Below are positions 53,316 through 61,131 of a stretch of DNA of 64,000 nt, in pieces (the first letter of the stretch is position 1; every line of letters begins with the position of its first letter). This stretch comes from [Clostridium] asparagiforme DSM 15981 (GTDB taxonomy: Bacteria; Bacillota; Clostridia; Lachnospirales; Lachnospiraceae). The notes below the pieces were generated by a model. The model had not been told where the DNA came from and searched no databases. It was given only the letters and a program-made list of their open reading frames with translations. The stretch spans positions 3,100,001 to 3,164,000 of the forward strand of contig CP102272.1 of assembly GCA_025149125.1 (NCBI GenBank). The letters run 5' to 3'. Position numbers and translations under genes: made by a program.

Positions 53316-53362
53316 AAAAACGGGAGATACCGGATCTTTGTGGTCCGATATCTCCCGTTTTT
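53316..53362. terminator. Bidirectional terminator between pgeF and prs
   Basis: AAAAACGGGAGATA (53316-53329) and TATCTCCCGTTTTT (53349-53362) are perfect complements over 14 bp, giving a T run on each strand for the two convergent genes. Confidence 0.92.
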
Positions 53363-53379
53363 ATGAATTCATCTGATTT

Positions 53380-54588
53380 TTATACCAATTTCTGGAAATA
53401 CTCATAACCGCCGGCCTGATATTTTGCCACCAGGCGCTGGATTTTCTCCGTGGGGGAGAGGGTTGCGCTGATGGAGCGGTCGTGGTTCAGGGAGTTGATG
53501 ATGGCTGCAATGTACTTGCTCATATCGGCTTCCAGATACCACTCGCGGTTCAGCAGCTCCGCGGGGCGGTAGTTTAAGTTGGTGGTGATCACGTAGTCCA
53601 AGTAGCCCTTGGCGTGGAATTCGTCGAACTTGTCCAGACCGTTGGTGAACAGGCCGAAGGTACAGCAGACGATCACCTTCTTGGCTTTGCGCTCCTTCAG
53701 TTCCTTGGCGGTGTCCAGCATACTCTCGCCGGAGGAGATCATGTCGTCGATGATCAGTACGGTCTTGTCCTCCACGGAGGAACCCAAAAATTCGTGGGCT
53801 ACGATGGGGTTGCGCCCGCCGATCACCTGGGAGTAGTCCCGGCGCTTGTAGAACATGCCCATGTCCACGCCAAGGTTGTTGGCCAGGTACACGGCGCGGT
53901 TCATGGCGCCCTCGTCCGGGCTGATGATCATCAGGTGCTCCTGATCGATCTCGATGTGGGGATCGTGGGCGAACAGGGACTTCACGAACTGGTAAGTGGG
54001 CATGAAATTGTCAAATCCGATCAGGGGAATCGCGTTCTGTACGCGGGGATCGTGGGCATCAAAGGTGATGATGTTGTCCACGCCCATGTTGGCTAACTCC
54101 TCAAGGGCCATGGCGCAGTCCAGGGACTCGCGCTTGCTGCGCTTGTGCTGGCGGCTCTCATAAAGGAAAGGCATCACCACGTTCACCCGGTGGGCGGTGG
54201 AGACGCAGGCTCCCACAATCCGTTTCAGGTCCTGGAAATGGTCGTCCGGGGACATGTGGTTGGTGTATCCGCTGACCGTGTAGGGGATACTGTAGTTCAT
54301 CACATCCACCATCACGTAGATGTCCGTGCCGCGGACCGACTCGTTGATCACCGCTTTGGCCTCGCCGGTGCCGAATCTGGGGCAGCGGCAGTTTAACAGG
54401 TAGGAATCCACGTCGTAGCCGCGGTAGTGGAGATCCTCCTTGCGGCGCATTAATTCCTCCATATCATTTCTGCGGAAGCGGACGATGTGGTCGTTGACCA
54501 TACCGGCCAGCTCCTTGCAGCTTTCCAGGGCGGCGATTTTTAAGGGCGCCACGGGAAGCGAATCATTGAAAACAAAATTGTTTGCCAT
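53380..54588 (-). CDS. prs: Ribose-phosphate pyrophosphokinase, long clostridial form
   Basis: A 402-residue enzyme, longer than the usual ~315, making PRPP from ribose 5-phosphate and ATP for nucleotide, His and Trp synthesis. The catalytic loop region QHKRSKRESLD, FDAHDPRVQNAIP, ISPDEGAMNRA, the flexible Lys/Arg KRRDYSQVIGG and PRPP loop LIIDDMISSGESM are present. The extra length is spread through the N-terminal half (LMRRKEDLHYRGYDVDS region) and the C-terminus. The minus-strand ATG at 54588 follows AAGGAGC; the longer frame to 54687 covers the promoter. It is a single-gene unit. Confidence 0.9.
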   Translation of the reverse strand: MANNFVFNDSLPVAPLKIAALESCKELAGMVNDHIVRFRRNDMEELMRRKEDLHYRGYDVDSYLLNCRCPRFGTGEAKAVINESVRGTDIYVMVDVMNYSIPYTVSGYTNHMSPDDHFQDLKRIVGACVSTAHRVNVVMPFLYESRQHKRSKRESLDCAMALEELANMGVDNIITFDAHDPRVQNAIPLIGFDNFMPTYQFVKSLFAHDPHIEIDQEHLMIISPDEGAMNRAVYLANNLGVDMGMFYKRRDYSQVIGGRNPIVAHEFLGSSVEDKTVLIIDDMISSGESMLDTAKELKERKAKKVIVCCTFGLFTNGLDKFDEFHAKGYLDYVITTNLNYRPAELLNREWYLEADMSKYIAAIINSLNHDRSISATLSPTEKIQRLVAKYQAGGYEYFQKLV

Positions 54589-54657
54589 GAGAGCGTGCTC
54601 CTTTATGTGAATTGTAAAAAAGTTTGTGTTCCGACAATGAGCCATAATCACATATGA

Positions 54658-54687
54658 TTTATACCATCGATCAATCGGAAACGTCAA
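54658..54687 (-). promoter_or_regulatory. SigA-type promoter of prs
   Basis: On the minus strand TTGACG (54687-54682), an 18-bp spacer and TATAAA (54663-54658), 70 bp before the prs start. Confidence 0.6.
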
Positions 54688-54780
54688 GTGGTTGTAATAA
54701 TTTTCTTAAAAAATACAAAAGCTTTTCCCGTAGAACCCGATATTTTGGCGGAATTCGGCCGGTGGGAAAAATCCTAACCA

Positions 54781-54918
54781 TTCAGACGGCGTATCTTCTT
54801 GACCGAAAAAGATCGGTCAAGAAGCATCGGATGTCCATCCGATGGAAAAATTGACACGAGAATCCGCTTACAAGCGAGCTTGACGCGGCTTCCCGCGCCA
54901 ATTTTCCCGCCGTCTGAA
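54781..54918. repeat. Structured intergenic repeat, copy C1 (138 bp, 10-bp terminal inverted repeats)
   Basis: TTCAGACGGC (54781-54790) and GCCGTCTGAA (54909-54918) bound three hairpins: CTTCTTGACCGA with its exact complement, CATCGGATG/CATCCGATG, and an imperfect long stem capped by TTACAAGCGAGCTTGACGCG (54868-54887). GTTACG follows the right end. C2 (60111) shares the cap, right end and flank. The 510-bp gap between prs and the DUF6472 gene holds this, two promoters and nothing else recognised. Confidence 0.7.
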
Positions 54919-54938
54919 CTGTTACGAAAAATCAGGCA

Positions 54939-54967
54939 TTTACAAAAATGTGCGGAATTGGTATGAT
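54939..54967 (+). promoter_or_regulatory. SigA-type promoter for the DUF6472-der-plsY-gpsA cluster
   Basis: TTTACA (54939-54944), 17 bp, TATGAT (54962-54967), about 130 bp before the first gene. Confidence 0.6.
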
Positions 54968-55098
54968 AGAAGTTACGACAGCGCGTTCCAATATCGGAAG
55001 AGGAGCGCTGCAAACGGCCGGGCGTTTGTGGAAAAGGCTTTACAAGTAAGGCGCAATATAGTAAAATCAAGCGGATAATGCCTGGCAGACGGAGGAAG

Positions 55099-55302
55099 AT
55101 GCCGGATATGAAAAGACAGAGTGCGAAGAAAAACAGTTGTGAATACTGTGGCAATTACGCATATGACGAGGAAAATGACTATTATGTCTGCGAGGTGAAC
55201 TTAGACGAGGACGAGATGGTGCGCTTTTTAAGCGGAAGGGATTTCGCCTGCCCGTACTACCAGCCGGGCGATGAGTACCGGATCGTGCGAAAGCAGATGT
55301 GA
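55099..55302 (+). CDS. Small DUF6472-like Cys-containing protein
   Basis: A 67-residue acidic protein with a [18 protein letters not shown] segment and a later FACPYYQ: four cysteines in a C-X2-C ... C ... C arrangement that could bind a metal. It resembles the DUF6472 proteins encoded next to der in Lachnospiraceae. Starts at 55078, 55099 and 55108 are all in frame; GGAGGA at 55091 lies 3 bp from 55099 and 12 bp from 55108, so the choice is unsure. der follows 28 bp later. Function unknown. Confidence 0.7.
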   Translation: MPDMKRQSAKKNSCEYCGNYAYDEENDYYVCEVNLDEDEMVRFLSGRDFACPYYQPGDEYRIVRKQM

Positions 55303-55330
55303 TGGACCGAGAAATTGGAGGAAGATTAGA

Positions 55331-56656
55331 ATGAGTAAACCAGTGGTAGCAATCGTGGGACGCCCCAATGTGGGCAAATCCACGTTGTTTAATGTTTTGG
55401 CCGGGGAGACGATCTCCATCGTGAAGGATACGCCCGGCGTGACCAGGGACAGGATTTATGCGGACTGCAGCTGGCTGAATATGAATTTCACGCTGATTGA
55501 TACCGGCGGCATCGAGCCGGATACCAGTGATGTGATTTTGTCGCAGATGCGGGAACAGGCGGAGATCGCCATCGCCACCGCGGATGTGATCGTGTTTATC
55601 GTGGACGTGCGCCAGGGGCTGGTGGACGCGGACACCAAGGTGGCGGACATGCTGCGCAAGTCCCGCAAGCCGGTGGTTCTGGCCGTCAACAAGGTGGACA
55701 GCTACGAGAAGTTCGGCAACGACGTCTACGAGTTCTACAATTTAGGCATCGGCGATCCGGTGCCGGTGTCCGCGGCCTCCCGCCTGGGAATCGGCGACCT
55801 GCTGGATGAGGTGGTCAAGTATTTCGACTGCGCCAAGCTGGAGGAAGAGGAGGATGAGCGCCCCCGCATCGCCGTGGTGGGCAAGCCCAATGTGGGCAAA
55901 TCTTCTATTATAAATAAACTGCTGGGAGAGAACCGCGTGATCGTCTCCGACATCGCAGGAACCACCCGGGACGCGGTGGACACGGAGATCGTCCACGACG
56001 GCACGCCCTACGTGTTCATTGATACCGCGGGACTCAGGCGCAAGAGCAAGATCCACGAGGAGCTGGAGCGCTACAGCATCATCCGCACCGTGACTGCGGT
56101 GGAGCGCGCGGACATCGTGGTGGTGGTCATCGATGCAAAGGAGGGCGTCACCGAGCAGGACGCCAAGATCGCCGGAATTGCCCATGAGCGCGGCAAGGGC
56201 ATCATTGTGGCCGTGAACAAGTGGGACGCCATTGAGAAAAACGACAAGACCATTTACGAGTACACCAACAAGCTGAAGGAAATCCTGTCCTTCATTCCCT
56301 ACGCGGAGTACCTCTTTGTCTCCGCCGCCACGGGACAGCGGCTGCCAAAGCTGTTTGAAGTGATCGACGCGGTCAGACAGAACCAGAACCTGCGGGTTTC
56401 CACCGGCGTTCTCAACGAGATTATGGCGGAGGCCGTCGCCATGCAGCAGCCGCCCTCCGACAAGGGCAAGCGCCTGAAGATTTACTACATGACCCAGGTG
56501 GCCGTGAAGCCGCCGACCTTTGTGGCTTTTGTCAACGACAAGGAACTGATGCATTTTTCCTATGTCCGTTATCTGGAGAATCAGATCCGAAGCGCCTTCG
56601 GCTTCCGGGGAACTTCCTTAAAGTTCGTCATCCGTGAGCGCAAGGAAAAGGATTAA
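55331..56656 (+). CDS. der: Ribosome assembly GTPase Der (EngA)
   Basis: A 441-residue protein with two consecutive GTPase domains and a C-terminal KH-like domain, needed for 50S maturation. First domain: [22 protein letters not shown]. Second: [23 protein letters not shown]. The KH end is [24 protein letters not shown] precedes the ATG at 55331; the longer frame from 55271 overlaps the small upstream gene. der-plsY-gpsA is a conserved Firmicutes order. Confidence 0.97.
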   Translation: MSKPVVAIVGRPNVGKSTLFNVLAGETISIVKDTPGVTRDRIYADCSWLNMNFTLIDTGGIEPDTSDVILSQMREQAEIAIATADVIVFIVDVRQGLVDADTKVADMLRKSRKPVVLAVNKVDSYEKFGNDVYEFYNLGIGDPVPVSAASRLGIGDLLDEVVKYFDCAKLEEEEDERPRIAVVGKPNVGKSSIINKLLGENRVIVSDIAGTTRDAVDTEIVHDGTPYVFIDTAGLRRKSKIHEELERYSIIRTVTAVERADIVVVVIDAKEGVTEQDAKIAGIAHERGKGIIVAVNKWDAIEKNDKTIYEYTNKLKEILSFIPYAEYLFVSAATGQRLPKLFEVIDAVRQNQNLRVSTGVLNEIMAEAVAMQQPPSDKGKRLKIYYMTQVAVKPPTFVAFVNDKELMHFSYVRYLENQIRSAFGFRGTSLKFVIRERKEKD

Positions 56657-56677
56657 TAAAATGTGAGGTGTGTATTT

Positions 56678-57307
56678 ATGGAGCGAATCATTTGCCTGGT
56701 GGTGGGATATGCCTTTGGATTGATTGAGAGCGGTTATCTTTACGGGAAAATGAACGGGATCGACATCCGCCAGCACGGCAGCGGCAACTCCGGCACCACC
56801 AACGCGCTGCGGGTGCTGGGCAAAAAAGCCGGTCTGGTGGTGTTTATCGGCGACGTGTTAAAGACCATGATCCCCTGTGTCGCGGTGCGTATCCTGTTCC
56901 GGGACGACCCGCCCATGGGGTATCTTCTGACTCTGTACACCGGCCTCGGCGTGATCCTGGGTCACAACTACCCCTTTTACCTGAAATTTCAGGGCGGAAA
57001 GGGGATTGCGGCCACGGCCGGGATTCTCACCTCCCTGGACTGGCGGCTTATGGTGATCTGTCTGATCAGCTTCGTGCTGGTGGTGGCGGTGAGCCGGTAT
57101 GTGTCCCTGGGCTCCCTGGTGGTGGCGACGATCTTTCTGGCCTGGAATTGTGTGATGGCCGGGTCCTACGGAATTCCTGAGGCCGGACTGACGGACTACT
57201 ACATAGTTGCGGCGGCTATATCGGTTCTGGCGTTCTGGCGGCACAAGGCCAACATTGTCCGCCTGGTCCACGGCACGGAGAACAAGCTCTGGGGCAATAA
57301 AAAATAA
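56678..57307 (+). CDS. plsY: Glycerol-3-phosphate acyltransferase PlsY
   Basis: A 209-residue membrane enzyme that acylates glycerol 3-phosphate from acyl-phosphate at the start of phospholipid synthesis. The conserved loops are SGNSGTTNALRVLGKKAG, GHNYPFYLKFQGGKGIA and FWRHKANIVRLVHGTENK (landmarks HGSGNSGTTN, KFQGGKGIA, RHKANI). There are about five membrane helices. The ATG at 56678 follows GTGAGGTG. Its partner gpsA, which makes the substrate, is the next gene. Confidence 0.96.
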   Translation: MERIICLVVGYAFGLIESGYLYGKMNGIDIRQHGSGNSGTTNALRVLGKKAGLVVFIGDVLKTMIPCVAVRILFRDDPPMGYLLTLYTGLGVILGHNYPFYLKFQGGKGIAATAGILTSLDWRLMVICLISFVLVVAVSRYVSLGSLVVATIFLAWNCVMAGSYGIPEAGLTDYYIVAAAISVLAFWRHKANIVRLVHGTENKLWGNKK

Positions 57308-57341
57308 TATCACAGCAATATTTTGACGCCGGGGCGCAGAA

Positions 57342-57376
57342 TGCCTTCCGAAGGGTGATGGACCGGACGGAAGGCA
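57342..57376. repeat. Hairpin in the plsY-gpsA gap
   Basis: TGCCTTCCG (57342-57350) and CGGAAGGCA (57368-57376) are perfect complements around a 17-nt loop. There is no T run, so it is probably a processing or stability hairpin. Confidence 0.55.
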
Positions 57377-57430
57377 CGGAAATCACAAGCGCCGCGGCGT
57401 ATGTTATATCAGGAGAGGAGCGAGCGTATT

Positions 57431-58444
57431 ATGGCAAAAATCAGCGTAATCGGAGCGGGAACCTGGGGAACGGCCCTGGCCATCCTGCTGCACGGCAATG
57501 GAAATCAGGTGACCATCTGGTCGGCTCTGCCCGGTGAGGTGGAGGAACTGAACAGCACCCGCGTTCACCGGAACCTTCCCAAGGCCAAGATCCCATCGGA
57601 GATCGAAATCACCGGGGATTTAAAATCCGCCATGGAGGAGCGGGATCTTCTGGTGCTGGCGGTGCCCAGCGTGTTCGTGCGCTCCACCGCCCGCCGCATG
57701 CGTGAATTTCTGCGCCCGGGCCAGATTGTGGTCAATGTGGCCAAGGGAATCGAGGAGGACACGTTAAAGACGCTCACGGAGATCATCGAGGAGGAGCTGC
57801 CCGGAGTCCAGGTGGCGGCTTTGTCCGGCCCCAGCCATGCGGAGGAGGTGAGCCTGGGGCTTCCCACCACCTGCGTGGCCGCGGCTCACAAGCGCCATGT
57901 TGCGGAGTATGTCCAGGGCCTGTTTATGAGCCGGATTTTCCGCGTTTACACCAGTCCTGATTTAAAGGGGGTGGAGCTGGGCGGCTCCTTAAAGAACGTG
58001 ATCGCCCTGGCGGCCGGTATGGCCGACGGGTTGGGCTTCGGCGACAACACCAAGGCGGCTTTGATCACCCGCGGCATCGCGGAGATCGGACGCCTGGGCA
58101 TTGAAATGGGAGGACGGGCGGAGACGTTCGCCGGGCTCACCGGCATCGGCGATCTGATCGTAACCTGCGCCAGCATGCACAGCCGTAACCGGCGGGCCGG
58201 TATCCTGATGGGGCAGGGGCATACCATGGAGGAGGCCATGAAGGAGGTCAACATGGTGGTGGAGGGCGTGCACAGCGCCAAGGCGGCCCTGGCCCTCTCC
58301 AGGCGGTACGGCGTGTCCATGCCCATCGTGGAGCAGGTCAACGCGGTCCTCTTTGACGGGCAGCCCGCCAGGGAATCCGTGACCGAGCTCATGCTTCGGG
58401 ATAAGCGCATCGAGAATGCGGGAATGGACTGGGAAGCGGACTGA
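57431..58444 (+). CDS. gpsA: NAD(P)H-dependent glycerol-3-phosphate dehydrogenase
   Basis: A 337-residue cytoplasmic enzyme reducing dihydroxyacetone phosphate to sn-glycerol 3-phosphate for lipid synthesis. Cofactor motif VIGAGTWGTALAILL, AVPSVFVRS, the catalytic-lysine region NVAKGIE, LSGPSHAEEVSLGLPT and GGSLKNVIALAAGM are present. AGGAGAGGAG precedes the ATG at 57431. A 223-bp gap follows with no convincing terminator but a strong promoter for the next operon. Confidence 0.96.
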   Translation: MAKISVIGAGTWGTALAILLHGNGNQVTIWSALPGEVEELNSTRVHRNLPKAKIPSEIEITGDLKSAMEERDLLVLAVPSVFVRSTARRMREFLRPGQIVVNVAKGIEEDTLKTLTEIIEEELPGVQVAALSGPSHAEEVSLGLPTTCVAAAHKRHVAEYVQGLFMSRIFRVYTSPDLKGVELGGSLKNVIALAAGMADGLGFGDNTKAALITRGIAEIGRLGIEMGGRAETFAGLTGIGDLIVTCASMHSRNRRAGILMGQGHTMEEAMKEVNMVVEGVHSAKAALALSRRYGVSMPIVEQVNAVLFDGQPARESVTELMLRDKRIENAGMDWEAD

Positions 58445-58529
58445 ACCTAAATTTTAAAGAATGTGCAGAAAAAAAGACAATAATTTTCCTGTAATCCCCG
58501 CAAAAAGCCAAAAAATTTCTTTTTTCTCC

Positions 58530-58557
58530 CCGGGAAGTGGTTGACAATCCTTCCCGG
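58530..58557. promoter_or_regulatory. Inverted repeat flanking the -35 of the branched-chain amino-acid operon
   Basis: CCGGGAAG (58530-58537) and CTTCCCGG (58550-58557) are perfect complements, 20 bp centre to centre, bracketing the -35 at 58541-58546. Position and spacing suit a dimeric repressor; the regulator is unknown. Confidence 0.5.
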
Positions 58558-58569
58558 ACTTTCTATAAT
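58541..58569 (+). promoter_or_regulatory. Perfect-consensus SigA promoter of the liv operon
   Basis: TTGACA (58541-58546), 17 bp, TATAAT (58564-58569), about 100 bp before the binding-protein start. Confidence 0.88.
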
Positions 58570-58667
58570 ATAGAAAGCTTTATATTTTTCCGGCACACTT
58601 TGCGTTTATTTTGTTTTAACGCGGGGAAGCTGGGAAGCAAAAAAGCAAAAAGAGGAGGATCACAGTT

Positions 58668-59936
58668 ATGAAGAAGAGATTTTTAAGTCTTGGCCTGGCA
58701 GTTATGATGGCTGCATCCTTAACGGCGTGCGGCGGCGGCTCCAAGACCGAGACCAGTGCAGCGGCAGAAAAGACTGAGGACACCAAGGCAGCGGACGCCA
58801 AGGAGGCGGACACCAGCGCGGCAGCGGAGGGAGACACCACCGCAGCGGCAGAGGGTGAGACTGCGGCGCCGGCAGAGGGCGAGGCGTTCATTATCGGAGG
58901 AATCGGCCCGATCACCGGAGCTGCGGCAGCTTACGGCAACGCTGTTAAGAACGGCATCGATCTCGCGGTAAAAGAGATCAACGCGGCCGGCGGCATCAAC
59001 GGCTACCAGGTTGTGTACCAGTTCCAGGACGATGAGAACGATCCGGAGAAATCCGTGAACGCTTATAATGCTTTGAAAGATGCGCATATGCAGATGTTAG
59101 TCGGCACCGTTACCTCCAAGCCCTGTATCGCAGTGGCTGCCGAGACCGTGAACGACAATATGTTCCAGATCACCCCCTCCGGTTCCGCAGTGGAGTGTGT
59201 TGCCAACGACAATGCCTTCCGCGTATGCTTCTCCGATCCGGATCAGGGTAAAGCTTCCGCCCAGTACATCGGCGCGAACAAGCTGGCTACCAAGATCGGC
59301 GTGATCTACGACAGCTCCACCGAGTATTCAAGCGGTATCTACGAGTCCTTCCTGGCCGAGGCTCCCGCGCAGGGCCTTGAGGTTGTAGCTGAGGAAGCCT
59401 TTACCGCCGACAGCAACACCGATTTCTCCGTACAGTTGGACAAGTGTAAAGAAGCCGGCGCAGAGCTGGTATTCCTGCCCATCTACTACCAGGAGGCGTC
59501 CATCATCTTAAAGCAGGCTTCCGACAAGGAATTCGCTCCCATCTTCTTTGGCTGCGACGGTATGGACGGAATTTTAAGCGTTGAGAACTTCGACACCAGC
59601 CTGGCCGAGGGTCTGATGTTACTGACTCCTTTCTCCGCTGACGAGGCGGGAAGCCAGGATTTTGTAAAAGCCTACGAGGCTGCTTATAACGAGGTTCCGC
59701 TGCAGTTTGGCGCCGGCGCATATGACGCGGTTTACGCCATCAAGGCTGCTGCTGAGAAAGCCGGAATCACCCCGGATATGTCCGTTTCCGATATCTGCGA
59801 CGCTATGAAGACCGCGATGACCGAGATCACGGTGGACGGCCTGACCGGCGCTCAGATGACCTGGAACGCGGCAGGCGAGCCCGAGAAAGCTCCTAAGGCT
59901 GCGAAGATTGTAAACGGCGTTTACGTGATGCAGTAA
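58668..59936 (+). CDS. Branched-chain amino-acid ABC importer, substrate-binding lipoprotein
   Basis: A 422-residue lipoprotein (lipobox LTAC, C21) with an Ala/Thr/Glu-rich linker (about 25-70) and a type I Leu/Ile/Val-binding fold: IIGGIGPITGAAAAYGNAV, NGYQVVYQFQDDENDPEKSV (landmarks GGIGPITG, DDENDPEKS), TPSGSAVECVANDNAFRV. It captures Leu/Ile/Val or related amino acids outside the cell for LivH/M. A GAGGAGG site and a perfect consensus promoter suggest high expression. Codon choice here favours GCT/GTT/GAA more than neighbours, consistent with a highly expressed gene. Confidence 0.93.
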   Translation: MKKRFLSLGLAVMMAASLTACGGGSKTETSAAAEKTEDTKAADAKEADTSAAAEGDTTAAAEGETAAPAEGEAFIIGGIGPITGAAAAYGNAVKNGIDLAVKEINAAGGINGYQVVYQFQDDENDPEKSVNAYNALKDAHMQMLVGTVTSKPCIAVAAETVNDNMFQITPSGSAVECVANDNAFRVCFSDPDQGKASAQYIGANKLATKIGVIYDSSTEYSSGIYESFLAEAPAQGLEVVAEEAFTADSNTDFSVQLDKCKEAGAELVFLPIYYQEASIILKQASDKEFAPIFFGCDGMDGILSVENFDTSLAEGLMLLTPFSADEAGSQDFVKAYEAAYNEVPLQFGAGAYDAVYAIKAAAEKAGITPDMSVSDICDAMKTAMTEITVDGLTGAQMTWNAAGEPEKAPKAAKIVNGVYVMQ

Positions 59937-59959
59937 ATTCATTTACAATAGACCCAAAA

Positions 59960-59984
59960 GAGGGTTGTCGCAACGGCAACCCTC
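59960..59984 (+). terminator. Hairpin after the liv binding-protein gene
   Basis: GAGGGTTG (59960-59967) pairs with CAACCCTC (59977-59984), followed by the weakly T-rich TTGTTG. Probably a partial terminator that leaves some read-through into livH. Confidence 0.6.
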
Positions 59985-59989
59985 TTGTT

Positions 59990-60093
59990 GAATGTAATGG
60001 GCCGCGGGGTTTTTGCCGCGGGCGATTGCGGAATGTAATGGGCCGCGGGTTTTTACCGCGGGCGATTGCGGAATGTAATGGGCCGCAGGCCCC
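59990..60093 (+). repeat. 40-bp tandem repeat, two and a half copies
   Basis: Units begin with GAATGTAATGGGCCGC at 59990, 60031 and 60071. The first two (41 and 40 bp) differ by one indel and one base and each contains CCGCGG-TTTTT-CCGCGG, a small hairpin. The third stops after the first half. No other gene is seen in the 304-bp gap before livH. Confidence 0.8.
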
Positions 60094-60110
60094 ATCCTGT
60101 GAGACTATAG

Positions 60111-60198
60111 TTCAGACATCCGATGTGAAAATTGGCATAGAAAGGTGTTTACAAGCGGGCTTGATGCGCCTTTCTATACCAACTTTCCCGCCGTCTGA
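60111..60198. repeat. Structured intergenic repeat, copy C2 (88 bp)
   Basis: From TTCAGAC (60111) to GCCGTCTGA (60190-60198). A 14-position stem (60132-60145 with 60169-60182, one mismatch) is capped by TTACAAGCGGGCTTGATGCG (60149-60168). Cap and right end match C1 closely while the stem bases differ on both sides yet still pair. It lacks the left two hairpins of C1. GGTTACG follows, as in C1. Confidence 0.7.
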
Positions 60199-60240
60199 GC
60201 GGTTACGGTAAAATAGAAAAAGTTGAGAGGTGTTGCACTT

Positions 60241-61122
60241 ATGAGTTTTCTGTCCTATTTAATCAATGGCATTAGCCTGGGCAGTGTATATGCGATTATC
60301 GCATTAGGTTATACGATGGTATACGGTATTGCCAAGATGCTGAACTTCGCCCACGGCGATATTATAATGGTAGGAGCGTTTTCCGCCTTCACCGTGATCA
60401 GCACCCTGGGCATGCCTCCGGTGCTGGGAGTGCTGGCGTCGGTTATCGTCTGCACGCTGCTGGGCGTCACCATTGAGCGGATTGCCTACAAGCCGCTGCG
60501 CGGCGCCTCTCCGCTGGCTGTTCTGATCACCGCCATCGGCGTCAGCTATTTCCTTCAGAATCTGGCGCTGCTGATTTTCGGTTCCAATACCAAGCAGTTC
60601 ACCTCTGTGGTGAACCTGCCCACCTTAAAACTGGCCGGTGGCGCGCTCTCTATTTCTGCAGTGACCATTATCACCATCCTCACCTGCGTGGTGGTTATGG
60701 TGGCGCTGACCTCCTTCATCAACAAGACGAAGATGGGCCAGGCTATGCTGGCGGTCTCCGAGGACAACGGTGCGGCCACGCTGATGGGAATCAATGTCAA
60801 CGGCACCATCGCCCTGACCTTTGCCATCGGCTCCGCCCTGGCGGCTGTGGCCGGCGTGCTGTACTGTTCCGCGTACCCCAACCTTTCCCCCTATACCGGC
60901 GCCATGCCGGGTATCAAGGCTTTCGTGGCCGCTGTGTTCGGGGGAATCGGCTCGATTCCGGGGGCGTTTATCGGAGGCATCATTCTGGGTGTGATCGAGG
61001 CGCTGTCCAAGGCCTACATCTCCTCCCAGCTCTCGGACGCCATTGTATTTGCCGTTCTGATTGTAGTGCTTCTGGTCCGTCCGACCGGAATTCTCGGCAA
61101 GAAGATCAACGAGAAAGTGTAG
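60241..61122 (+). CDS. livH: Branched-chain amino-acid ABC permease LivH
   Basis: A 293-residue permease with about eight hydrophobic helices. LINGISLGSVYAIIALGYTMVYGIAKMLNFAHGD is marked by GSVYAIIALGYTMVYG and NFAHGD, both diagnostic for LivH. AVSEDNGAATLMGINV and VFGGIGSIPGAFIGG form the ATPase-contact loop. GAGAGGTG fits the ATG at 60241 rather than the TTG at 60223. It forms the channel with LivM. Confidence 0.95.
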   Translation: MSFLSYLINGISLGSVYAIIALGYTMVYGIAKMLNFAHGDIIMVGAFSAFTVISTLGMPPVLGVLASVIVCTLLGVTIERIAYKPLRGASPLAVLITAIGVSYFLQNLALLIFGSNTKQFTSVVNLPTLKLAGGALSISAVTIITILTCVVVMVALTSFINKTKMGQAMLAVSEDNGAATLMGINVNGTIALTFAIGSALAAVAGVLYCSAYPNLSPYTGAMPGIKAFVAAVFGGIGSIPGAFIGGIILGVIEALSKAYISSQLSDAIVFAVLIVVLLVRPTGILGKKINEKV

Positions 61123-61131
61123 GTGCGCGGG

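Noticed and set aside
54654..54854. 66-codon open frame in the prs-DUF6472 gap
   Set aside because: It runs from the prs promoter region into repeat C1, and has no ribosome binding site or family features.
60026..60211. 61-codon open frame before livH
   Set aside because: It is made of the 40-bp tandem repeat and repeat C2 only.
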